Positions 8,203 through 16,003 of a stretch of DNA of 24,778 nucleotides are shown here, piece by piece (the first letter of the stretch is position 1; the number at the start of each line of letters is the position of its first letter). The stretch comes from Bacillota bacterium (GTDB lineage Bacteria > Bacillota > Clostridia > Lachnospirales > Lachnospiraceae). The notes under the pieces were generated by a model. The model did not search any database. It saw only the letters and a program-made list of their open reading frames with translations, and was not told the DNA's origin. Location: contig JAEYRK010000101.1 in NCBI GenBank assembly GCA_023435645.1, positions 1 through 24,778 of the forward strand, given 5' to 3'. Position numbers and translations under genes: made by a program.

Positions 8203-9069
8203 ATGAAAAAAGTAAGAGCAATCTGTTGTATAATATTGGCATGCATTGTATTAGCAGCCTGTGCTTCTGAGGAAAATAAGGTGGCAAATACTGAGCAGAG
8301 CTCAGATCAAGGAAGCCTTGAAAAGGATATCACCGAGGGGGCTGAAGAGGCAAAGGAGGATGAAGCCGAGCCGGAAGCTGAGGCTGCCCCTCTGCCAGCA
8401 GCGGAGCAGACGGAAGATGGGCAGCAGGACGGAGTGGTCCGCTTTGATCTGGACGAATATGACTCGAAACGGATGCAGAAGGCGGATGGGTGGACTAATG
8501 GATCTGTATTTGACTGTATCTGGCGTGGGGCTAACATCTCCTTTCAGGATGGTATTATGACAATGAAGATAGATAGCGATGGTGAAAATGCATCCCCCAA
8601 ATGGTCGGGAGGAGAATACCGTACCAGGGAATTTTATCATTATGGGATGTACGAAGTACGAATGAAGCCGATTAAAAATGATGGAGTAGTCTCATCCTTC
8701 TTTCTTTATACCGGTCCAAGTGACAGTAATCCTTGGGATGAGGTTGACTTAGAGTTCTTGGGGAAGGATACTACCAAGATTCAGTTCAATTACTATACCA
8801 ATGGGGTTGGAGGCCATGAATATATTTATGATTTGGGTTTCGATGCCAGCGAGGATTTTCATACCTATGGGTTTGAATGGAGAGAGGACTCGATTACCTG
8901 GTATGTGGACGGTGAGGCAGTATATACAGCGAAGGAAGACATTCCCACTACACCGGGCAAGATCATGATGAATGTGTGGCCGGGCATCGGAGTTGACGGA
9001 TGGCTAAAGCCCTTCGATGGTAAGGTTCCCTTAGAGGCACAGTATGATTGGTTTCAATATAGGAAATAG
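8203..9069 (+). CDS. Licheninase (endo-beta-1,3-1,4-glucanase), GH16 lipoprotein
   Basis: A 288-aa surface enzyme predicted to hydrolyse mixed-linkage beta-glucans such as lichenan and barley glucan (EC 3.2.1.73). The ATG at 8203 follows AGGAGG at 8191-8196. The in-frame extension back to 8149 is unlikely. A lipoprotein signal ends in the lipobox L-A-A-C20. An acidic Glu/Ala-rich linker (about 22-75) spaces the catalytic domain from the membrane. The GH16 active-site motif is E180-V-D182-L-E184 (E180 nucleophile, E184 acid/base), embedded in EFLGKDTTKIQFNYY and TNGVGGHE, nearly as in Bacillus licheninases. The full beta-jelly-roll end is present (DWFQYRK). Being anchored rather than released, it would deliver oligosaccharides next to the transporter. 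It probably has its own promoter. Confidence 0.95.
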   Translation: MKKVRAICCIILACIVLAACASEENKVANTEQSSDQGSLEKDITEGAEEAKEDEAEPEAEAAPLPAAEQTEDGQQDGVVRFDLDEYDSKRMQKADGWTNGSVFDCIWRGANISFQDGIMTMKIDSDGENASPKWSGGEYRTREFYHYGMYEVRMKPIKNDGVVSSFFLYTGPSDSNPWDEVDLEFLGKDTTKIQFNYYTNGVGGHEYIYDLGFDASEDFHTYGFEWREDSITWYVDGEAVYTAKEDIPTTPGKIMMNVWPGIGVDGWLKPFDGKVPLEAQYDWFQYRK

Positions 9070-9085
9070 CATCCTTCTCTAATAG

Positions 9086-9124
9086 CAAAGGCATCCTAAC
9101 AGTTAAATTGTTAGGATGCCTTTG
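9086..9124 (+). terminator. Strong hairpin terminator after the licheninase gene
   Basis: A perfect 16-bp stem, 9086-9101 with 9109-9124 (core GGCATCCTAAC/GTTAGGATGCC), has a 7-base loop. The right arm ends in TTTG with only a short T-run, but the stability and position just after a stop codon make a terminator likely. The near-symmetric A/T flanks would allow function in both directions. Confidence 0.75.
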
Positions 9125-9254
9125 TACTTGAACGCGAATGAAATCATATCAACGGATAGACATTAGTGCTGTGGTTACATAAAATACCAGAGGGACAAAA
9201 AAGTAAAAAAAGTCATAAAAAAGTATTTATTACAAAATTATTCCATAAACTTTA

Positions 9255-9504
9255 TTGACTTTCCAAATACGAAGTGATAAATTATTAATAATTAATTGTT
9301 ATATTTTTAATAATCTTTTAAGGGGGTATCTCATTCGTTTTCATGAAAATATCTACCTGCCTGCCTAATATAACTCCAGCTATTCATCCCTTCATGCCTT
9401 ACGGTAGATTTGTTTCTGTTGAAATAAGATCAGTATGGTTGTGAAGGGATTCTTTATGATATCTGCTTCGTAATGAAAAATTCAGACCGGGAAAGGGGAA
9501 AAAG
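9255..9504 (+). promoter_or_regulatory. Promoter and long, potentially folded leader before the small gene at 9505
   Basis: TTGACT (9255-9260), a 17-base spacer and TAAATT (9278-9283) form a reasonable sigma-A promoter in very AT-rich DNA. The leader would be about 215 bases. It contains a 12-bp palindrome TTTTCATGAAAA (9338-9349) and a 9-bp inverted repeat ATCCCTTCA/TGAAGGGAT (9386-9394 with 9442-9450) enclosing 47 bases. I do not recognise a known riboswitch class. Bases 9125-9254 show no gene. Confidence 0.45.
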
Positions 9505-9969
9505 ATGTTTCATAGAATACTAGAAAAATTCAGAAAAAAAACACCGCAGGTATATATGAAAAGAGATAAAAAATCAAACAGCTTAGTATTAATCAATGAG
9601 TTATTCCAAGAAAGAATCATTCTCGTTGATCATAAAGGGAAATTAGTTCATTTTACAGAAAATGATATTAATTTTGAACGGGTCAATCTTTTGGAGAATT
9701 CATTTAATGCAGAGAAGCTTGTGGCACCCTATGGATTTTATGTAGATCCATTCTATAACAATATCGCATTGGTCTCATGGACACTCTATCCGGATGGCCG
9801 GTATTTTGCAGACGAAGATGGTTTTGGAGCAGAAGATAATAATGAAACAACGGTATATGGCTATATGAATTCCCATGGTAAAATGCTGATTCCATTTCAG
9901 GATATGACTGAAGAAGAAAGGGTACTTTTGCGGCAGAAGGCAGAAAAGATGATGGCGGAAATGGAATAA
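9505..9969 (+). CDS. Hypothetical protein, 154 aa
   Basis: I do not recognise this family. The protein is basic at the N-terminus (FRKKTPQVYMKRDKK), has no signal peptide or TM helix, and is therefore probably cytoplasmic. The centre has alternating hydrophobic strands and two similar turn motifs, LVDHKGKLVHF and GYMNSHGKMLIPF, that could be WG-repeat-like or beta-hairpin elements. The C-terminus is a charged helix (TEEERVLLRQKAEKMMAEM). GAAAGGGG at 9491-9498 supports the start. It has its own promoter and long leader and is followed by a weak terminator, so it may be independent of, or partly read through into, the dynamin/Hsp70 operon 87 bases downstream. Whether it belongs to that system is not shown by the sequence. 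Confidence 0.75.
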   Translation: MFHRILEKFRKKTPQVYMKRDKKSNSLVLINELFQERIILVDHKGKLVHFTENDINFERVNLLENSFNAEKLVAPYGFYVDPFYNNIALVSWTLYPDGRYFADEDGFGAEDNNETTVYGYMNSHGKMLIPFQDMTEEERVLLRQKAEKMMAEME

Positions 9970-9976
9970 TGTAGCG

Positions 9977-10008
9977 AATAGCAGTATATACCCTGAGGGG
10001 CTATTTTT
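9977..10008 (+). terminator. Weak bulged terminator before the dynamin/Hsp70 operon
   Basis: AATAGC (9977-9982) pairs with GCTATT (10000-10005), and CCC/GGG continues the stem across an 8-base bulge, leaving a TGAG loop. A run of T follows. The imperfect stem suggests partial termination, so the downstream operon could be partly fed from the promoter at 9255. Confidence 0.4.
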
Positions 10009-10056
10009 ATTACAGAATAAGCACAACAACATCTCATATATACTGAAGGAGGTAGT

Positions 10057-12009
10057 ATGATGACCAGAAGAACAGAGGATTTTTTGCAATATGATTTAAG
10101 AGAAGCGATCAGCTCCTGCATGGATGATGCTGATCAAATGATAGAGCAATATATCAATGAGGAGGGCCTATTTCAAAGGTTTAGTTCTGTCAGCTATGAG
10201 CTTTTTTTAAGGTTGAAAAGAGCCCGCAAAGAATTTGATTCAAAAATGTTTTTTGTGGTTATCTATGGACCAGTGAAATCCGGTAAATCAACCTTAACGA
10301 ATTCCTTTGCACGTCAATATGTGAGTCCATCGAAATTCGGTGTTGAGTGTACTGCCAGACCGTCCTTTATTATACAAGCCAACGAATCCGCTTTATATGA
10401 GTATTTTCCGAACGTTCAGAATGTTGACGAGAAAAAATACTTTGATCTGGTAGTAGATTACCTGAGAGGAATAACCAGTGAAGAAGAGTTGAAGAAATAT
10501 ATCCATGTGGAACGACATGCATTAACAAAGTCCATCGTTGAGAAAAAGCTTGCGTCTGATATTGATAAGAAGCCTTTGATTACTGTGGTTAAAGTTCAGG
10601 GAGGAGAATTCATAAGCCCAGGAATCGCCATAATCGATATGCCCGGTCTGGATGGAAAGAACTGCAATATCCAGGACACCCCCATCTTTAAATGGTTTCT
10701 GGAGAAAACAGATTTCTTAATTTTTGTACAAAGCTCTATGGCCGCAATTAATATTGAAACTGCGAAATTCCTGGAGGCTCTGGTATCCCAGAGCAAAAAC
10801 CCTCCGACCTGGCTGATACAGAATATGATTGATGCAAAGTATTGGAGGCCGCTGGAGGAGAGGATGAATGAGACCAACAGCCAGCTGCTGGTTACGAAAA
10901 AGGAGCTTGTTAAGCTAATCAATCCACCGGAGAAGGATATCGATGCAACAGCGATAAATCTAGGAAAAGCCTACGACGGAATTGAAAACGACGATCTTAT
11001 TCTGCTGGAAGAGTCCGGATTCAAAGAATTCGAGCATAAGCTGAAGCATCTCCTTGAGACAAAAAGAGTATTAATCAGCGAAAAGAATAGTCTCAATGGT
11101 ATGCTGAAGACAGTGAATGATATGATCCAGCAATTTCATGATATCAAGTCAGCTTTAGTCACTGAGAATAAGCAGATAGATCAAATTAAGCAGGTTTTTG
11201 AACAGGCAATTCTTTTAATCCATACCATTACATATAACAATACCGACATTCATAAATATACCTCTAGTTTGAAGGTTCTTGTAGATAGTACGAGAGACAA
11301 ATTATTGGAAAATCTCTTGTCGGATGTCGGCATTCTAAAGGGTAAGGTTAATTTTTATATGCTGGGAAGCCAATTTAATAACGTGCTGAAGGAATTTTGC
11401 AGTGATGAGATTAAGAAAGCGAACCTGACCTATTTTAACCGGAGCAGTGTATTTGGGAATACCCTGGTAAATGAAATAAATGAATCAATCGCTTCCATGG
11501 AAGCACCATTTATACAGAGGCTCAGTGACAAATTGAAAGAATTTAACCAGCTGATTGATGAGTATTCGCTGGACTTAAGTCCGATTTCTGTTGATATGGT
11601 TATGCTTCCGAAGCTAAATCCTAGTGATTTGAAGGAAGTATTTACGAGTTCCTTCGATATTAAGCAATGGCTTGTGCCGGAGAGGATTTTATTGATTGAA
11701 AAAAAGTATAACGGAGGACAAAACATCCAAAGAGTTGATCATATGCATGACAGCTTCTCGGAATATCTGAAGAGTAGTGCTGCAGCATGGCTGGATAATA
11801 CATCCATAAACATTTATAACAGTTATTGTGAAAGCCGGCGCATTAACTATAAAGCTATTCTTGAAGAGATGAAGCAGGAGAAGGAATTGGAATGGGATAT
11901 GGCGCTAAATAATAACAGGAATATTATTATGAATTTCGAGAATGCCTTGAGTAACCTAAAGAATCTACAGGAACATCTGAAGATAACCATAGGTAAATAC
12001 ACTCTATAA
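10057..12009 (+). CDS. Dynamin-like GTPase (first of the operon)
   Basis: A 650-aa large GTPase. After an N-terminal helical segment (1-60), the G domain has the P-loop G71-P-V-K-S-G-K77-S78-T, the G3 motif D194-M-P-G197 and a G4-like N256-M-I-D259. This is the order and spacing of the dynamin family. From about residue 340 the protein is almost entirely helical with heptad-rich stretches, as expected for a bundle/stalk region. No TM helix is evident, so membrane contact would be peripheral or through its neighbours. GAAGGAGG at 10045-10052 suits either ATG at 10057 or 10060. Fifty bases on is a two-TM DUF697-type protein; P-loop protein plus DUF697 protein pairs (YcjX/YcjF) are a known arrangement. 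Role: nucleotide-driven oligomerisation or remodelling at a membrane (family knowledge). The actual target is unknown. Confidence 0.85.
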   Translation: MMTRRTEDFLQYDLREAISSCMDDADQMIEQYINEEGLFQRFSSVSYELFLRLKRARKEFDSKMFFVVIYGPVKSGKSTLTNSFARQYVSPSKFGVECTARPSFIIQANESALYEYFPNVQNVDEKKYFDLVVDYLRGITSEEELKKYIHVERHALTKSIVEKKLASDIDKKPLITVVKVQGGEFISPGIAIIDMPGLDGKNCNIQDTPIFKWFLEKTDFLIFVQSSMAAINIETAKFLEALVSQSKNPPTWLIQNMIDAKYWRPLEERMNETNSQLLVTKKELVKLINPPEKDIDATAINLGKAYDGIENDDLILLEESGFKEFEHKLKHLLETKRVLISEKNSLNGMLKTVNDMIQQFHDIKSALVTENKQIDQIKQVFEQAILLIHTITYNNTDIHKYTSSLKVLVDSTRDKLLENLLSDVGILKGKVNFYMLGSQFNNVLKEFCSDEIKKANLTYFNRSSVFGNTLVNEINESIASMEAPFIQRLSDKLKEFNQLIDEYSLDLSPISVDMVMLPKLNPSDLKEVFTSSFDIKQWLVPERILLIEKKYNGGQNIQRVDHMHDSFSEYLKSSAAAWLDNTSINIYNSYCESRRINYKAILEEMKQEKELEWDMALNNNRNIIMNFENALSNLKNLQEHLKITIGKYTL

Positions 12010-12059
12010 CGGTATTGTATGATGTGATATGCGATTTTTACTCAGTGAGGTGATAGTAA

Positions 12060-12968
12060 TTGAAAAAGAGTAAGGCAACATTTTGGATTTTAATTGCGGC
12101 AGGGCTGACCTTGATCATTGCTCTGATGCTTACAGCGAATATTCTTTTTATTGGGGAACGCCTAAAGAGGCTGCATCCTGTTCTTGAGTGGTCCTTCTAT
12201 GGAATCGTAATGCTTATGCTGTTTTTTTTGATACTGAGACCGATTATGACGATATTCCTAGCCCCTTCCTTTTCCATTGGGAAAGCAATCAGTAAGGATA
12301 AGAAGGAAGATTGGAATTTTTATAAGAGGATTGCAGGTAATATGCTAAAAAGCGGTGGATTGACAGCTTCTGAAGAGGCTAAATTGAAGTATGCAATCAC
12401 CTATAGAACCGATCTAAAAATTATTTTATATGATTTATTCGAAAATAACATAAAGAAGGATGTAGAAACGATGATTGTAGAGACTGCTCAGAAGGTGTTC
12501 CTGATCACGGGAGCATCACAGAGCAGCAGACTTGATTTGTTAACCGTATTAAGCGCTAATTTTCAGATGATTAAAAAAATAGTTGCTAGATGCGGGTTCC
12601 GCCCGGCACTTCCCGGGTTACTAAGGCTTTATGTAAATGTCCTGGCAACAGCTTTACTAGCGGAAGGGTTGGAGGATATGGAGCTGGACGAGGTTGTCCC
12701 TTTGATGGGAGAAAACGGCATTGCTAAGATCCCAGGAGCTTCCTTGGTGTTTTCTTCTGCTATGCAGGGCTTTAGTAATGCTTTTCTCACATTGCGTATC
12801 GGAATTATCACCAGAGAATACATTTTTTATGAAGGCCGCAGTCTTACGAAGGTCACCATCCGTAAATCTGCTATCAAGGAGGCCCTGGTATTGATGAAGC
12901 CAACAGTGAAAGGAATTATAAAAATAATTCCTGATATGATCACCAATGTGAAAGAAAAGATTAATTAA
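12060..12968 (+). CDS. Two-TM membrane protein with DUF697/YcjF-like C-terminal domain
   Basis: A 302-aa protein starting at TTG. A TAA stands directly before the TTG in the same frame and the next ATG would delete the first TM helix, so TTG (with GTGAGG 9 bases upstream) is the start. TM helices lie at about 7-29 and 44-66. The middle part is soluble and helical (about 85-165). The C-terminal part (about 170-275) has the Gly/Ala-rich amphipathic pattern and the ending FSNAFLTLRIGIITREYIFYEGR, which resembles DUF697/YcjF. It probably anchors or receives the upstream dynamin-like GTPase at the cytoplasmic membrane (inference from the YcjX-YcjF pairing). The family assignment is from pattern only. 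Confidence 0.65.
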   Translation: MKKSKATFWILIAAGLTLIIALMLTANILFIGERLKRLHPVLEWSFYGIVMLMLFFLILRPIMTIFLAPSFSIGKAISKDKKEDWNFYKRIAGNMLKSGGLTASEEAKLKYAITYRTDLKIILYDLFENNIKKDVETMIVETAQKVFLITGASQSSRLDLLTVLSANFQMIKKIVARCGFRPALPGLLRLYVNVLATALLAEGLEDMELDEVVPLMGENGIAKIPGASLVFSSAMQGFSNAFLTLRIGIITREYIFYEGRSLTKVTIRKSAIKEALVLMKPTVKGIIKIIPDMITNVKEKIN

Positions 12969-13011
12969 TACTAATAAAGCGCATAAAATAAAAGAAAGAT
13001 GAGGGAAGAGG

Positions 13012-13596
13012 ATGAGTAATCTGAGTTTTGATAAGGAAATAAAGGGCTATGATAAAAAATTCCATGATCGGATAGAGGAACCAGTGAAAGGTCTGGATTT
13101 GTACGATATCCTAAGCGAGATCTCTACAAGCCTAAAAAGCTTTGAAAAGATGGGTGAGAAGAATAACACATTATACCAAGACCGGATCGAATCCTTAAGA
13201 GAAGAGAATGCAAGGCTGAATGAAAAGGCTAAGGATATGTGGAGGGAACTGAGGATCAAATCAGAATTTATTGAAAAAGCAGTAAATAATCTAATGGTTA
13301 TACTAGATCATCTGGATAATATCCAGAGATATGTTCAAGATACAAAGGATGATAATTGGAAAAAAAGTCTTTCTCTGGTACAGAAGGAGGTAACCCGGAA
13401 AATATCAGAATTGGATCTGACTGAGATACCGGCTCAGAATCAAACCTTCAGCGAAGAAGTACATAATTGTGTAGAAACGGTGGTAGACCCTTCGAAGGAA
13501 GATTATGATATCGTGGAAGTCAGGAAGAAGGGCTACCGCTTTCATGGAAAGTTGCTGCGGGCAGCAGATGTAGTAGTTGTTAGGAATACGAACTAG
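13012..13596 (+). CDS. GrpE-like nucleotide exchange factor
   Basis: A 194-aa cytoplasmic protein. A long coiled-coil region (about 35-135) corresponds to the GrpE dimer helix. The C-terminal beta domain shows the GrpE signature in the order FSEEVHNCVETV, then EVRKKGYRFHGKLLRAADVVVV, equivalent to the canonical H-E-A-V ... G-Y-x(5)-L-R-x-A-x-V-x-V. The expected His-Glu-Ala of the first motif reads VHNCVE, so the beta domain is divergent. The gene directly precedes an Hsp70 gene (31 bases), for which it should release ADP. It is much more divergent than a housekeeping GrpE, implying a dedicated partner. GGGAAGAGG at 13002-13010 precedes the ATG. Confidence 0.75.
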   Translation: MSNLSFDKEIKGYDKKFHDRIEEPVKGLDLYDILSEISTSLKSFEKMGEKNNTLYQDRIESLREENARLNEKAKDMWRELRIKSEFIEKAVNNLMVILDHLDNIQRYVQDTKDDNWKKSLSLVQKEVTRKISELDLTEIPAQNQTFSEEVHNCVETVVDPSKEDYDIVEVRKKGYRFHGKLLRAADVVVVRNTN

Positions 13597-13627
13597 CAGA
13601 CATGCTGAGGAATGAGAGGAGCATAAA

Positions 13628-15349
13628 TTGAGTACAATTATTGGAATTGATCTTGGTACAACAACATCGGAAATTGCATATCTGGTTGATGGAAAACCGA
13701 CCATTATTAATAATAAGGAAAGTAAAAGCATTACTCCTTCTGTAGTTGCTCTAAATAGAGATGATAATATAGTCATTGGAGCTACTGCGAAACGAACGTT
13801 AGAAATCGGTTCAGAACACGTGATTCAGGAAATCAAGAGAAAAATGGGATCGGAAGAGACAGTATGGCTGGGTGGAAAAGAATATAAACCCCAGCAGATA
13901 TCCGCTATGATACTCAAATACTTGAAAGAATGTGCAGAGGATTATTTGGGTGAAACCGTGACTGAAGCAGTAATTACTGTTCCGGCTATGTTTGACAATC
14001 TGCAAAGGCAGGCAACTAAGGATGCTGCAGCAATTGCAGGCTTAAAGGTTGACCGTATCATCAATGAACCGACAGCAGCTGCCCTGGCTTATGGTCTGGA
14101 TAATCTGGGGGCAAGTGAAAAGGTATTGGTTTATGACCTGGGGGGTGGAACCTTTGACGTAACAATTCTTGAAATGTATGAGGGCATTCTTGATGTTAAG
14201 GTGAGCAGAGGGAATAACAGCCTTGGTGGTAAAGATTTTGATGAAAGAATCATGGAACTCGTATTTCATGATATACAGAAGAAAAGTGGTTTGGACCTAA
14301 GAAAGAACAGAGCTGCGGTCGGTGTAATCAAAGCCGCGGCAGAAAATGCAAAAATAGACCTTTCCGCCAATGAAACAGCAGAAATCAATATTCCCTTTAT
14401 ACCATCCTATTTTAATTCGAATGGATCACCCATTCCTGTTGATCTAAAGATCACCAGAACACAATTTGATTTACTAATAAAGGATTTGGTTCAATCAACG
14501 GATACGATTGTAGATGAGGCACTTCAGGCCTGCGGTCTGGCGGCTGCTGAGATTAATTCCGTCATTGTAGCAGGCGGGTCTACCCGAATCCCCTGTATCC
14601 GCAGATTATTGAAGAACAAATTCGGAGATAAAATCCGTTATGGAATTAATCCTGACGAAGTCGTTGCATTGGGAGCGGCGGTACAAGCAGGAATAAAGGC
14701 AGGCCTTTTTGGTGAAGAAAATGAAATACTAATTACGGATGTATGTCAATATTCACTGGGTACCAGCGTCTTGGGCGAGGATTATATGGGTATGAACAGG
14801 CTGCTGCTGGATGTATTAATAAAGAAAGATACGACAATTCCTTATACAAATAAAAGAACCTATTATACTACCAAGGACAATCAGACAAAAATGAAAATAG
14901 ATGCATATCAAGGAGATAATCAGCTGGTAGAAAACAATATACTCATAGGAGATTTTATGCTGGAGGGGATTCCTGAAAATACGGCTCAGGAGGAAGGGGT
15001 AGAAGTTTCCTTCTCCTATGATATTAACGGAATTCTAAAGGTTACGGCAACTATTATCAGCACTGGAAAAACGAAAACAGAAGTGTTCAATCTTAAAAGC
15101 ATGAGTAGTGAGCAAATTGAAATCGCAAAGGCCGATTTGAATGTCTCATGGCGTAATTCAACTCTGATTCCCAAGGTAAAGGGCTTAATGGATACAACAG
15201 AGATGCTTATGGGCAGCATGAAGCAGGGAGACAAGGTAAAGGTTGAAGCTGTAATGAGCAAAATGAAGCAGGCCTTACAGAGGGAAGATTTAAGAGCGTT
15301 AGAGCAGCTGGAGTCTGAGCTTGCAGAGCTTTTATTTGATATGAAATAA
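13628..15349 (+). CDS. Hsp70/DnaK-family chaperone with shortened C-terminal lid
   Basis: A 573-aa ATP-dependent chaperone. The ATPase domain is complete: phosphate-1 loop GIDLGTTTS at residues 6-14, the IKRKMG segment holding the catalytic-type Lys, NEPTAAALAYG, phosphate-2 loop YDLGGGTFDVTILE, and the adenosine motif VAGGSTRIP. The substrate-binding beta domain follows (TTIPYTN, DNQTKMKIDAYQGD, LEGIP, DINGILKVTA). The helical lid is only about 85 residues and the acidic tail of housekeeping DnaK is missing; a normal DnaK has 610-640 aa. The start is TTG: the ATPase motif begins at residue 5-6, and GAGAGGAG lies 6 bases upstream. It is flanked by GrpE-like and J-domain genes, so this looks like a specialised second Hsp70 rather than the housekeeping DnaK. 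Confidence 0.95.
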   Translation: MSTIIGIDLGTTTSEIAYLVDGKPTIINNKESKSITPSVVALNRDDNIVIGATAKRTLEIGSEHVIQEIKRKMGSEETVWLGGKEYKPQQISAMILKYLKECAEDYLGETVTEAVITVPAMFDNLQRQATKDAAAIAGLKVDRIINEPTAAALAYGLDNLGASEKVLVYDLGGGTFDVTILEMYEGILDVKVSRGNNSLGGKDFDERIMELVFHDIQKKSGLDLRKNRAAVGVIKAAAENAKIDLSANETAEINIPFIPSYFNSNGSPIPVDLKITRTQFDLLIKDLVQSTDTIVDEALQACGLAAAEINSVIVAGGSTRIPCIRRLLKNKFGDKIRYGINPDEVVALGAAVQAGIKAGLFGEENEILITDVCQYSLGTSVLGEDYMGMNRLLLDVLIKKDTTIPYTNKRTYYTTKDNQTKMKIDAYQGDNQLVENNILIGDFMLEGIPENTAQEEGVEVSFSYDINGILKVTATIISTGKTKTEVFNLKSMSSEQIEIAKADLNVSWRNSTLIPKVKGLMDTTEMLMGSMKQGDKVKVEAVMSKMKQALQREDLRALEQLESELAELLFDMK

Positions 15350-15375
15350 ATCTATGATGCAAAGGATATCGTGAA

Positions 15376-15972
15376 ATGGATGAGATAGTAAAATTAGCAT
15401 ACAGATTATATGATGATGCCCTAGATGCTGTCTGTAATAATAACATATCTGCAGCGGTTACAGGACTTGAAAAAAGTATTATGATCTATGATAAAGATAT
15501 AGCAGCATTAAACCTACTTGGATTATGCTATTATCGCTTATGCTGCTTTAATCTTGCACGAAAACACTGGATCAAAAGCTTTACCTTAGACAAGTTGGAT
15601 AACCCAGCCAAAGAATATCTGGAATTACTTGCTTCCCCGGATGCAAAAAAGCTGATGAGAGCTTATTCTCAGGGATTTGAGGCTTTATCAGAGAATAATG
15701 TAAGACTTGGAATCTCTATATTCCGGACCATAGCAAATCAATATCCAGACCTGGTTGAGCCATATCTAATTCTGGGTTTAAGCTTTTATCATAATAGGCG
15801 CTATATCAAAGCGTACAGAAATTGGAGAAAGGCATTGAGTCTTGATCGGGGGAATATCAAGGCAAGCCAATACCTGACCTCTTTCCTTCCAGTCAAATTG
15901 AAACGAATTGGGTTGTATAGCCTGATTGCAATGAGCTTTGTATTACTTATTATATATTTTTTAATGCGCTAG
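15376..15972 (+). CDS. TPR protein with C-terminal membrane anchor
   Basis: A 198-aa protein. Helical pairs with TPR spacing are visible at about 45-80 (AALNLLGLCYYRLCCFNLARKHWIKS in outline) and at about 95-165 (LGISIFRTIANQYPDLVEPYLILG then YNRRYIKAYRNWRKALSLD-like). One hydrophobic helix follows at the very end (about 175-196, IGLYSLIAMSFVLLIIYFL) with only MR after it. That is tail-anchor topology with the TPRs in the cytoplasm. It sits between the Hsp70 and J-protein genes (26 and 31 bases). TPRs commonly bind chaperones or clients, so it may place the Hsp70 at the membrane (inference). The start has AAAGGA 10 bases upstream. Confidence 0.8.
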   Translation: MDEIVKLAYRLYDDALDAVCNNNISAAVTGLEKSIMIYDKDIAALNLLGLCYYRLCCFNLARKHWIKSFTLDKLDNPAKEYLELLASPDAKKLMRAYSQGFEALSENNVRLGISIFRTIANQYPDLVEPYLILGLSFYHNRRYIKAYRNWRKALSLDRGNIKASQYLTSFLPVKLKRIGLYSLIAMSFVLLIIYFLMR

Positions 15973-16003
15973 ATGTCCAGTGCAAATATTAGGAGGAATA
16001 TCC

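Noticed and set aside
8261..8640. Several overlapping frames (both strands) across the start of the licheninase gene
   Set aside because: They coincide with the GAG/GCx-rich linker codons, whose composition opens other frames. Only the GH16 frame carries motifs.
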